From: Lycocorax pyrrhopterus obiensis
Taxonomy: Eukaryota; Chordata; Aves; Passeriformes; Paradisaeidae
NCBI GenBank assembly: GCA_014706295.1
Contig: JACSVZ010000004.1
Location: forward strand, 92,134,048 to 92,198,047
Length of the DNA stretch: 64,000 nt
Reading direction: 5' to 3'
Every line of letters begins with the position of its first letter. Position 1 is the first letter of the stretch. The notes under the pieces are model-generated. The model searched no databases and was not told the origin of the DNA. It worked only from the letters and a program-made list of their open reading frames with translations. Of the stretch, positions 36,661 to 48,062 are shown piece by piece. The position numbers and the translations under genes were made by a program.

Positions 36661-37320
36661 TGTAAGGGACGGCCCGAAGACCCTTCCCCGAAGACCCTTC
36701 ACCTGCTTCACGATCATCTACAGAAAGCGAGACGCTGAGCCTGGGCCTGGCCGAGGTGGAAAGCTAGCCAAACACAGCTGTGCTGGTCCTGCTGTTATCA
36801 CAACAAGAACAGCACGGGACATGCCGGAATTGGTACACATGCCTGAGTGCGGTTTACGGTGAGCTATGCCGGTCCTGCTGTTACCACAACAAGAACAGCA
36901 CGGGATATGCTGTCTGTTACCTGTTCTGTACCATTAACTTGAGACAATGGGCCTTGATCCCCCACTTCTTGGCTAGCTGCCCCTCGCTTCAAACACCTGT
37001 TGGCCAGTTGCCCCTCGCTTTCAAAAAAGACTATTAAAGGACTCTCTGAGAAGACCCCAGTTGAGATCTCCCCACGGAAGACGACGGATCAAGAGGACTC
37101 CGTCTGGCCGTTGGTAGCTATAACCCCCCTTTTCTCTCCCTCTATCCTTTGTTTCCTTACATCTCTCTCCCTCTCTATCGCAATTACACCGCGTTGGTAC
37201 GCAATAAAATACACTGTGCTGATTGAAATTTACACTTCTCCCCGTTGGTGTTTCTTTTGCACTCTGAGATTCGGGTAACGAACCATCACGACCCCCGCTC
37301 GTCTCGAGCGGATCGTGACA
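36661..37320 (+). repeat. 3' LTR of the provirus (660 bp)
   Basis: Same ends as the 5' LTR (TGTAAGGG...GATCGTGACA). It is longer by one CT in a pyrimidine run and differs at only three other bases when the copies are read side by side. TATTAAA is at 37032-37038 and AATAAA at 37203-37208. It is followed immediately by the right copy of the ATTAG duplication. Confidence 0.96.
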
Positions 37321-37325
37321 ATTAG
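37321..37325. repeat. Target-site duplication of the provirus (right copy)
   Basis: ATTAG matches 31641-31645 exactly. Confidence 0.9.
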
Positions 37326-39281
37326 GAACAAAGCATTCTTTTTAACAAGCACTTTTCCTATTTCTTTCTACATATTTTCTGCTTTTGTGTATTTCTTTTG
37401 CTTAAAATAAGTGTTCATAGCTATTTCTTGTGTACTTTATTTTTAGAGAACTAGCAGCAGATAGGACTCCCCTTACACCCATATTTCTGAGTTGCTGCTG
37501 CAGGTTTGACTGTTCAGCTGTGAATTCTACGGTTTGAAAATTTTCTGCTTTAACACTGCTCTTTTAAAGAAAATCCCATTACTGAAAACAGAGATGCTTG
37601 CAAAAATTAGCCAAGGGCATTAAATGAAAGGAGTTGCTGTTTAATATTTTTCTATAAATAGCATAGCGTTTCTCTTCTCAAGAGACCAGCTGCTGTAGCT
37701 GTTTAAGAAATACACACCTATTAAACAAAAAGCTGAATAAATAAATACAAAAAATACAAAAATGTAAATATATATAGGTGTGTATATATATATTTGAAAT
37801 ATATTCAATTTATTCACTGAATTTGAAATACATAATATATTTCAAGATTATATCTCAAATATATTTTAAATATGTATGTATATATATATGTGTATAATAT
37901 ATTCAAAATATATAAATTTCAAATTTGGTGTTTAAAAGATTGGACCGACATTACCACAAAAGAGCTTTTAACTTGTCACAGGAACTGGACTTGTTAGAGA
38001 GAAGGAGTCCCCAGAGCACCTATTCAGAATCATTCTTCTAGGGCTACTTGGAGTCAGGGTAGTTTCAGACTAGATACTTGCTCTACAGTTGGTCTTCCAG
38101 GAGAGACTGCTGCTCAACATTAGCTGCAATGGATGAATCCAAAAATACAAATATTTTTACGCCACTAGTAGTGCACTGGCATTTTAGGAAGTAGGCTGAC
38201 TTCAGCTGTTAGACAGACATATCAATGACTGTGCTTGAAATGGCAAAGTTGCAATGTCAGTTATATGAGCGACTCCCACAGGATTTCCTCAGCACTTTCC
38301 CTACTTGCAGAACACATTATCACTGATAGTGAGGTGGCGTAAGGAATAAAACAGGTAGCCTACGAGCACCATTTGTTGTGTTTCATAACTAGTAGTTAGC
38401 TGCCTATGTAACAGTAAATTGTTTATTTCACTGGAACATCCAGGACTACTTATCACTCAAATGCAGGGGCAGTTGTACCCTAGGCAGCAGTGGGGTCCAA
38501 TCCCACAGGAACTTCCTAACCCTCAAAAAAAACCTTTCTGACTTTTGCTTTTCTTCCTTGCTATGCATGGATGGCCCATGTCAGCACTGAGCCCAGCACT
38601 GCAAGACAAGATGTTCACACTGACAGAACTAGATTGCACTGCCTAGTGGGAATCCCCACCCGCAAAAGATGTCTGGACTCAAAGCTTCAGTGATATTCAC
38701 CTCAGTGTGATTAGAATTCTATCAATTTTTCAATTGAAATCCCTGTTTTAGAGCTTTTAAAGCCTGCTTCTGCATTTCTTAGCATGACTATGTGAGGTGA
38801 AATATCTGAGCTCACACTTTCTCCTGCTAAACCAGTATTGCATGTATGTACAATAATTACATGTAGCAGAAATTTCTGAAAGTAGATTCTATCCTGCCAT
38901 CTATAGCTTCCTCAGAAGCCTATAGCTGTTAAAGGATGGATCAGAGGAGTTGTGGAAAGGTATGTAAAAATCTCTGAATATACCAGATTCAGCTCCAGCA
39001 AAATCCATGTTGCACAGCCACGTGGCACTCCTCCTGAGCAGGAGGTTAAAGAGAAACAGACTGATGCGAACCCTTCCTCAAAGCCAGGAAAAACCATACA
39101 CATTTAGAGAAGAATTATTTCCTGGCTTTGAGAAAGCCAGGAAAGGGCCCAACATATTTGCAGCTGAACTTCAGAGCTGTAATGTATACCACATCAGAAA
39201 ATATTCCAGGTCTCTGTGTTTCTATACAAGTCAGTAGAGACCCATCTACCAGACCCTGGCAGATTTTTGGTCCAGGTCACA
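37326..39281. other. AT-rich stretch right of the provirus
   Basis: It includes an extremely AT-rich block (about 37740-37930) made of interleaved ATAT, TTTGAAAT and AAATATATTC segments, with many short self-complementary stretches. No exon or transposon was recognised in the rest. Confidence 0.6.
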
Positions 39282-39587
39282 TGTTGTATAATGTATTTAA
39301 ACCCTGTTGGTATGCACTAGCCAAACTCTCACTCAAGACCAGGATCCACACACCAGGATCCAGTTAGACCAGGATCCACACATCAGGATCCAATTATTGG
39401 CACATTAACCTCCCACAAACAGCTGTGGCTGCAGGGCGGGCATTAGCCCTATAAATCAAGCCCTGGGAGGAGCCAAAGGTCAAGAGCTGCTGAGCTGCTT
39501 GTTCCTGGTTGCTGTGTGCTGCACGTGCTGGAGCTCTGCGCTGAGAAATTATAATCCAAGGATCAGAAGACTGTGAGCTCCGGCACA
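39282..39587 (+). mobile_element. Solo LTR, family B (copy 3)
   Basis: A 306-bp copy with the same TGTTGTATAATG start and GGCACA end, and TATAAAT at 39450-39456. It is flanked by a perfect 6-bp duplication GTCACA (39276-39281 and 39588-39593). Its extra length comes from a 30-bp internal tandem duplication of the 'agaccaggatccacaca' segment (39336-39365 and 39366-39395). Confidence 0.9.
39336..39395 (+). repeat. 30-bp tandem duplication inside family B copy 3
   Basis: Two adjacent units starting AGACCAGGATCCACACA, differing at only two positions. Copies 1 and 2 have a single unit, so the duplication is specific to this copy or its close relatives. Confidence 0.88.
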
Positions 39588-39593
39588 GTCACA

Positions 39594-40710
39594 TAACAGA
39601 TCTTCAAAAGAATTCATGATTGTTTGAAAGAAGTGTGCCTCTGCCATCCACCCTACAAATTTCAAGGCTAAACTTTTAATTGTTGCTTGCTAACAGCTTC
39701 AGTGCCAGAGAATGGTACTTGGCACATTTAATTTGCTAGTATGGATATAGCCAGAGGGTCTATGAAGAGCATTGTCAGAAGCACAGCGGATTTGAGACAT
39801 CATCTGAACTACTGTGATTCTTTGGGCTCATAGAGATTGTGATACAGACTGCCAGTAATTATACATAAGAAAATGTGAAATATGGCTTGAAAGCATTCTA
39901 CTAATTTATTTCAAAATTTATATTTATTGATTATAAACCAGAGAAACACAACTCTAAAGTAAAACAAAGTAGAAGTCCAATAATTCTGCAGAGAACTTTA
40001 TAGCATTCTAAGTACATATCCCATATATCATACTCATATTTTTAAAGATAAGATTTTACTTGTACTTTAGCCAATGAATTATTCTCATACAAACATAAAA
40101 ACAATAACAAAATAATAACATAATAACACAGTAATAACAAAAGCAGCAATAGGCTTACTAATACTTACCACTTTAATTTTTTACTAAAGGAAAATAAGGT
40201 CATTAATGAGCTCAGAACATAGTCCCTCTGGAGTAAAATAAAGTGGCTTAATATTTCTGGAGCTGCTTAAAGCATAGAGCTACTCTATTTTCCCCAAATT
40301 AAAGTATTTTCGTTTCATTGTGCTGAAGAAATAATCCCTCAAGTATTTATAATGCATAGTTATATAACAATTGGTAATTTTGTTTAATAGTGCGTAGAAA
40401 ACAAGGATAATGGATTTTTGAAAAGTATGCTTAGGCGGCTTCAAGGACCTGAGGAGGCAGTATATAGCCAAAGCATTTGAATGGCTGCTTAAAATTAGCT
40501 TCCTGGTTTACACAACATGTAATATGTAAAGACCTGGTCCACTGATCTTATCTCTCCATTTTAAAAGTTTGCTATCCGTGTTGGTAGCTTAACTGTTTGT
40601 ACATTACAGTCCTTTTTCATTAACAAGCACCTCAAAAAAACTCACTAACTGTGATGGTGGAGAAAAAAATCACAGAAAGGGCAGAACCAGAAGACAGAAT
40701 CTTGAAATGG
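39594..40710. other. AT-rich stretch, no gene recognised
   Basis: Nothing coding is visible. It contains an A-rich low-complexity patch of AAC/AAT units (about 40095-40145). Confidence 0.6.
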
Positions 40711-41307
40711 TGTCCTGGTTTGAGACAATTTTGGAGGAAAATACCGTCTGAGAGAAGGCAGGTTACAACCACCCCTCCCCCACCACAGGTTCGGGGAAAA
40801 AAAATTTCCTCGGAGGAAAGTGAAGAAAAACCCTCTGTTTATTTAACAAACACACAGGAACAGAATTATGCTAAATAATAAAACCTCTCGCTGTGGAGAG
40901 AACCTGGTAAAAGTCCTTCAGTAGGTGTGGTTGTTCTCTCTCCAGGCTGTGGCATGGGCCTCCTGGAGCTGGTGATCCGGACCAGAGCAGAGCAGTCCAA
41001 GGGAAGTTCTTGCCCCAGCTAGTGAGCTGGCTAAACAGCAAAGAAGTTTAACTCTGTCTCTCTCCTGAGAAAAAGCCGAAAAACTCGGAAAAAAAAAAAA
41101 GGAAGGGTGCTTCCTGCGTTCTTGCTGCTGTAGAAGCACACAGAGAAGTAGCAGTGACCTTGGAGGACAAAACTGCTTTGAAAAGTTCACCTGGCTTTTT
41201 TTTTTCTTCCTCTCACACCCAGTTTTAAAGACACAGAAAGGCACAGGAATCATGTCTGGGCATAGAGCAGTGATAGGGGATACACATCATAAAGTCACCC
41301 CAAGACA
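40711..41307 (-). mobile_element. Solo LTR, family A (copy 2)
   Basis: The reverse complement of this 597-bp block starts TGTCTTGGGGTGACTTTATG and ends CAAACCAGGACA, matching the plus-strand copy at 3526-4152 throughout, with moderate divergence. Its polyadenylation hexamer is at 40838-40843 on the minus strand. No convincing target duplication flanks it. The frame 40918-41253 on the minus strand is a shadow of the LTR and corresponds to the frame at 3589-3900 in copy 1. Confidence 0.78.
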
Positions 41308-44300
41308 GCTGGCATGGAAGAAAAAGCAACGAAAATGTGGAAGTAATTTAGAATTCAAATACAGGACTGGGAATGCAGGTGAAATAAGGCCTGAAAAAAC
41401 CCCAACCATTAATTTCTTCATGAAGGTGAGAGGAGTCACAGAAAGCAATTGCATAAATATATTTTCATAAATAAATTGCTATCATGGAGACATTTAACTA
41501 CCTTCAATTAAGTCAGGAAGAACAAGTTATCAGATAATGCCACAGAAGTTTGCAGATCATTGCATTCCTAAGAAGAATAAAGCTTCTGAAAGATCCTTCT
41601 TTAATTTCTCAAAGCAAGAAAAAGTAAGAATATAAAATATTTCAATCAGATTTTTGTGTTATTGAGTTAAACATCGAGCTTTGATGAATCTTTAGGCTCT
41701 GCATGGGATCAGATTTTAATGGGCCTCAATAGCCCAAGAGTGAAAGAATGGCAGTAGAATAGGTTGATGTAAGGCACTAAACCGTAGTGGATTAGAAGCC
41801 AGAGCAGTTCACTCAGCCCAGATTGCATGTTCTGGCAAGGTAAAAGGGAGGATTGCACTGAAGAACAGAAAATCAGGCTCCCACACAGCCATTTACTCCA
41901 GTGAGTGCACATAATACTAACATCTTAGCCTTTTTGGCAAGAGACAAGTACCAGAGTAGATGTGGAATAAACCACCATTTCAGTGTCCTGCCTTTAACTG
42001 GAACTGCTGTTTGAACTAGAATGCCAAAGAAGCAAAGCTAAGTTTTTTGCAGAGAGAAAGCAGCACAGCCCAGAACAGCCACAGGCTGCATAAAGATGGC
42101 AGCAGCAATCAAGGATGGTTTTGATCACCAGGAATGATTTTAGATGCATCAACATCAATAGCACTTCTTCACAGAATTTGTTCGGGAAACTTTCAAGGTT
42201 GGATCTATCTCACCTAATTTTAGGCTTATACTTGCTAGATCACTGAGATGGTTCCCCCAAGTTACCCAGGCAGTGCTGGAGAAACACTTAATCCTAAAAA
42301 CATAATTCATTTGACTCCTTCTAAATAACTGTTCTATGAAAATATGAACTCCACCTTAGAAATTAATTTCTTCCCATCTTTGCCTCAGCTGCAAAAGTCC
42401 ATATGAATCACTCAGATGTAGCTTAGGTAAGTTGTACAACATTAGTTAAATGTATTCTAAGTCAGGAATCACAAGCACTTAAGAAGACAGAAACAAAAGA
42501 CATATATAAAGAAAACAAAAATGCACTGAATAAAAAGAATTCAAATGAAAGAAATTTAAAGCCTAAAATATATAAAGATAATACCATGACAAAGAAGAAA
42601 TCAGAATCTTAAGCTCTCTGTGAAAATGCATTGCCCAAGAAGAATTGTCCAATTTGTGCTGCAATTTTTGCATAGGTTTATTTATACTGAAGAAATAGTT
42701 ATACCCTGCTTCTGGATTATTATTCCCATTATTACATTAGTTTGCTTCAGAAACCTGAAACAAGAAAGCCAGTCTGCACTGTTGATATCTAGACTAGACA
42801 AGGATTCTAGCTTTGACAATGACAGGAAAGAAATCACAAGTAATTGTTAAGAACTTAAATATCTCGCCAAAGAGAACGGTTTTAAGTACATTGTTTGTGC
42901 CTGTATCAGCAAGTAGGAATCAGATTCATAAGGAACATCTTGGTGCTTAGGACCCTACACTCACCCTATAATCCTCCCAAAGTGCTCTTATGTGAAAGCG
43001 TTGTAACTGCTACACAGATTTTGAAGGAAAATATAAGTTCAGGCCAGCTGCTATAGACTACATCTGCTGGATCATTCATCTTGCATGCTCTTTATATAAT
43101 ATTGAGGATGAAAGGTGCTGTCATACATCTAGCAGTGATCAGGCATTTGTGTTGATAATACGTAGATGGTAGTACACATATACTCTGCAGGTATCAAAAG
43201 AAAAGTGAAGGCTTCCATCTTTCATGAACGATATCTTCATGATTGAAAGGTGATCTTGAATTACTAAGGCTATTTTCTGCTACCTGCTACAGAACAACTT
43301 AACTCTGAGCTTCTAAGCAAACAGCTGAGGCTGTCATCCCTGCCGGGCACCAGCAGGAAACCGAGTGAGTGCGCAGTGTGCTGGTGAAGACTGAGAGCAA
43401 AGAAAGGTGTGAGCAGCTGCCTGCGACTAACAAGAGCAGCTTGATTTTGTTAATAACAACTTAATGATTAAAGGAGATTCTAAAAAATTCTGGTTGTGAT
43501 CTGTGTTTCCACCTAGTTCAATCACTTGCCAGAGAAGGAAGCTTAAAATGGTCCGTCCAGCCTACTTTTAGCTATCTCAGAGTGACTCTCTAGAATCTCT
43601 GCAAACACCAGATGTATCAACCAAACACCAAATGTATCAACTTCTAAAGAGTTTCATGCCTCTGGTACTTACGTGTCTTTTCTCCTTTGACTACCAAAAT
43701 GGCTTGGATAGGCCTGGAATAAATACCAAGCTTTTAGAAGGTTCAGGATGAAACAGGATGAAACCTTGCCAAAATAACACGTTATGTCAAAATAATATGT
43801 AAAACCCTTTCAGAGACGTTGCTTTTCCTGCAGCAAAGACGTGTTCATCACACATATAAGAATTATATCTGAAAATGACTTCTTAGGGAGTTACTTATCT
43901 TAGAAGATTTGGCACTTCCCTGCACACTGATAAAGAACAAAGGAAGAGTTTTTTAAAGGCAAATCCCATTGTGAAACAGTTAATGCTCTAAAATTGAAAA
44001 TCCTGAGCACCCCAAACTTTTTAGCTGTACATAATCCTCAACGAATGAACCAATTTAGAGAATAACATTTCCGTTACATTTTAAAAGAAATGACTACATC
44101 TCTGGATTTTAAAATTCTTTTGACTAATAAGAGATACCATGCAACCATGAACATAGTCCAAATCATCAAGTGAAACATTCACATCAGCTTATACTCACTC
44201 ACCTTTGAATACTGAACATGCTTTGAACCTTCCAACTTTATACATTGACGTGAAAATTTGCATCTCTTAGTAGTTCCAGTGGAATGTAACATTAAAAGGT

Positions 44301-47299
44301 GCCATGAAATTGGATAGCTTGACAACCTGTAAATCATGAACTATAACCTTCACTCTGTTTCTTCTCTTTTTGGTCTAATAATACACTTTTGAACGAAACA
44401 GCACCTGCATTTTACTACTCACTGGTTATAATCTGATATTTTAACTTTGTGCTAATTTTTTTCCAGGACAAAAACAGTAAGAGATTAGAGCAAGCTGGTG
44501 GACAGAGAAGGTAGAGAACAGCTAAATATTTTGAAGGGACGAATTGTGAGATAGTGCTTGTGTTTTTCTTTCAATCCTATCAAGCTTGCTGTCAAATTGA
44601 GTCTTACTGTTTTAAACTATGTCATCCTATTTACTGTGTCAACTCTGGCAGAGAGGAGCTAAATTCAATGATAGATGGGTCTGTTGCAGTTCTAGGAATA
44701 GTTATAGAAAGCATTCAACTTTAAAAATAAGCATACAAAAAATGCGAAAGTACTCTCAGATGGGTGCAGTTTTTTCAATGTATTTAAGAATTCTTCCATT
44801 CCAAATATTCAAACAGAACATCTCAAAACTATTTATAACTTTTTGTGTCCCAAGTATCAGAAAAAGAATTAATTTATAGTCTCAGATTTCTTAAAGTCTT
44901 CATGCTTCTCAGTCTGTTGTTTGTGATTTCCATTACTTGTTCTCCCCAAAGGTCACCTGGTTGCTGGTCGCTTTCTTGGAAATACAAATAGTCTGGTCAC
45001 AGAGTTACAATAACTATATCTCATCTTTCTTTCCTAATTCATTCTGTTTTCCTCTTCTTGGCATATTCTCTGGGCAGTTCATGCTTCCTCATGCATCAAC
45101 ATTATAAAACTAAAAAAATGCAGGTTTTTCACAGCACTAATCTCACTTTTTGGTTTGTTTGGGGTTTTTTTCCTTATCTTAAACCTTGTAGTATTCTGAA
45201 CATTACTTTAGCCTTCCCAGTTCTGAGTGTGAGTAAAAATCTCTTGATGGCACCTATCCCAGCATGAGTAAAGGCTTCCTGTTGCTGAGACACTGAGGTT
45301 AAAATGAATTTAAAATGATGGTGGTTTATGATTACTCTTTTTAGGCTATTTTGGTGATTCAGTTATTGTTTCTCTATTTCTGTTTTTCTAAGATGATTTT
45401 CTCAACATGAAAATGTTTCTTTAGATGAAACACTGAAACATATGAGCTTGTTATCTTTTTTTAAAAAAACTAATACTGTACTTGAAACACTCCTTATATA
45501 AAATTTTATATTAATTTCAGATCATTTTATTCTTCTTATCTATTCAAATATTCGGTTACAATAAGCTTTAGAGTTTTAAAAGGTACACATACTACTTAAT
45601 TTGGTAAGAAATTATTTCATTAGCTTTCTGAGGTATTTTACATAGGGAGGAGCTGATGCCTCTAAGATTAATAATTTCACCTTTGCCTTAAACATGTTAG
45701 AGCTAATTTTGTAGATAGTTTCTGCTGATCCAGCCCCCAGTGTATCAGCACAGATGCCTGAAAAGGTTAGTGCCTGCAATCACTTCAGTTTGATACCTGA
45801 TTCATATAGAGTGTTTATGTTATGTGTGTTGCAATAGAAGTAGCAACATAAAGAAAATGGAGAACCCTTGGATTGTAGGTTTGTTCTCCAGCAGGTAAAA
45901 AAAGACCTGCAAAAAGCCCCAAACATGTTACTTACTGGTGGGCAGTTATCTTTGTTTGCTTCAGGGTTGGATTACAGATCAGGAATATAAAGGCTGCTTT
46001 TTCTGTTCCCACTTCAGGTGTATAAAACTGCCATAAACCCAGCTGAATTTATGTTGAAGGATTATCTGGGAATAATCTGCACAAGATTCTTTGTGACTCT
46101 TATAGATCATGTGAACAAGGAGATAAGGATAGCACCTATTTAAATTTAGTGGGTAATATGAGATAATCTGAGTTTTCCAGTCAAAGTATCATTTTAATGT
46201 CTATTAAAAGGCTTGGATACACTTCACAACTTTTTTTATCCCTCTGTTTAACCTTAGGGGAATTGCCATGTGTGTGATTTCCAAAAATCCATAAGCCTTT
46301 CATTACTAATGGACTTCTCATCCTAAGTCAATTAAGTGCTTACTGAAAGTTCTGCCAAGAGTTTTCCTCCCAAGTCTGTCTGCCTTTTCTTTAAGTTTCA
46401 AGAGCAGCATTTTCCCATATGATGTTTTTTAAAACATGTCTATGTATAGGGTTGGGATCTCCTAGACACTACCTTAATACAAATAACTAAAATAAAATCT
46501 TAATATCCACATAGATTACAGTTATTTGTGGAGCATGTCTGTTCTTAGAGCTGAATAAAAGTTTGCAACTTTGTTCCTAAAAGTATAGGAAGAGTTTAAT
46601 TTTATCTTTTGTAAACAAAGGTATTCATTCCCTTACAGTACACATTGTCCCAATAGGGCTTTAAAAATTAAAATGATGAAACATTTTTGTAAAATTTATT
46701 AAATACCAGCACACTCTTCAAAATTGACATGCAAAAATTTCCAGTGAATATTCAGCACAAAAGTGGCCAATGGCTTCTCTATTAACATCTTCCATCCCTC
46801 ATGTATGTTCTCACTCACTAGAGACCTCATTTGTTAAACGCTACCTGTCCTTAAAAAAATAGTAAGAGCATGTCTAATGCAGTTTGAACAAGCTACACAT
46901 CCAAACAGCTACTTGAATTTTTTATCTGTTTTTGCTGAAATATTTCACCTGTCTTACATCACCAGTTGCACATAAAAAAAAATTAATTCCAGTCAAGATA
47001 TATCAAAGAATTAAAAGTTCTGAAACGGAAATATTACAGAATAAAACCATGGACAGGAAACCCTTATAAATTAAAAACATTCATTAGCACTGTGATATGT
47101 ATGGTGTTTTCTGCCCCTTTGTGTTAGATATCACAACAATATGTTTTAAATATTGTCTCAGAATCACACTTGTTATCACAGAATACATGTAGCTTTGAAG
47201 GAAGACTATCCTTAGGCAGAGACTTCAGGTGAATTTCCTCACGTAACAGAGGAAAAATACCCAGATTCATTCTATTTATCTGAAATAGGTGCCCAGCCT
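41308..47299. other. Six kb of AT-rich sequence, no gene recognised
   Basis: It holds a 20-bp tandem duplication (43602-43641) and A-rich patches (about 42480-42610). No exon, RNA gene or familiar transposon is seen. Short frames such as 44619-44879 have no domain content. Confidence 0.55.
43602..43641 (+). repeat. 20-bp tandem duplication
   Basis: CAAACACCAGATGTATCAAC is followed directly by a copy differing at one base. Confidence 0.88.
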
Positions 47300-47490
47300 T
47301 GGCTTGTGTGGGCATAATTGCAGAAGGCTGTCCCACCTGGAGGCATGTTGTGGATTCCCTGGAAGTGTTCAAGGCCCAGGTGTGAGCCTTGGGAAACCTG
47401 ATGTGGTGGGTGGATGCCCCATGGCAGATGGTTGGAACTACATGATCTCTAAGAGCCCCTCAAACCCAAGCCATTCATATCCAGTGAGGA
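47300..47490 (+). mobile_element. CR1 LINE fragment, 3' end
   Basis: Sense-strand CR1: 'ggattccctggaagtgttca', 'aggcccaggt', 'cccatggcagatggttggaa' and 'ctacatgatctctaagagcc' are the usual 3' UTR blocks in order. It ends near 'ccattcatat', a decayed terminal repeat. Confidence 0.85.
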
Positions 47491-47684
47491 CCCAGACCCT
47501 CCTGCCCAAAAGATGGAAACTATTCCCATGGAGCAATGGACCTCAAGAACAGTTCTCATGCATGGGAGTCCCAAATTATGTAAGAGAGTGTCTCAGTTTG
47601 AGACAAACCCCGACAGAGGGGAAGGGAGCAGAATGACAGCTCTTTGAGTTTTGAGGCTTCCTGGGAAGAAAAGAAAATGGAGCT

Positions 47685-48062
47685 TTTGATTCTTGCAGAG
47701 AACAGGTCCTATGAGGAGCAGCTGAGGGAAATGGGGTGGTTTACCCTGGAGAAAAGGAGGCTCAGAGAGTTTGCTCTCTCCAACTACCCCAAAGGAGGTT
47801 GTAGCAACATGGGTTCAGTCTCTTTTCCCAGGAAACAATTGATAAGAAGTCCTCAAGATGTGTCTTTCACAGAAAGGACTCTCAAGCACTGGATGCCCAG
47901 GCAAGTGGTTGAGTCTTCATCCCTGGAGGTATTTCAAAGGCATGTGGATCTGGCATTTAGGGAAGTGGTTTAATGGTGGACCTGGCAGTGTTAGGTTTAC
48001 AGTTGAATTCAATGATACGAAAGTTCTTTTCCAACCTCAGTGATTCTGTTTCTATTCTATGA
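47685..48062 (+). mobile_element. CR1 LINE fragment, 3' end (second copy)
   Basis: A second CR1 3' end in the same orientation, about 200 bp further on: 'ctatgaggagcagctgaggg', 'tttaccctggagaaaaggag', 'cttcatccctggaggtattt', 'gttcttttccaacctcagtg', then 'attctgtttctattctatga'. The frame 47644-47973 is a shadow of its decayed coding end. The copy belongs to a different, older subfamily than the one at 47300-47490. Confidence 0.88.

Larger units (their letters stand above)
31646..37320 (+). mobile_element. Endogenous retrovirus, full length but defective (tRNA-Ser primed)
   Basis: The element has two LTRs, a primer binding site, a leader, gag-like, pol-like and env-like sequence in the canonical order, a purine-rich tract and a 5-bp duplication, so its structure is complete at 5,675 bp. 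It is shorter than an intact virus because several internal parts are missing. Gag has a frameshift, the polymerase core, protease and integrase are not found, and env lies in several frames with stops. The serine-tRNA primer site and the 5-bp duplication point to a class III (ERVL/ERV-S-like) polymerase lineage, yet an env region is present. The LTRs are almost identical, so insertion was recent. No part can code for a working set of viral proteins. Confidence 0.95.

Noticed and set aside
40706..41312. Target-site duplication around family A copy 2
   Set aside because: The flanks AATGG and GCTGG share only the last three bases, which is not enough.
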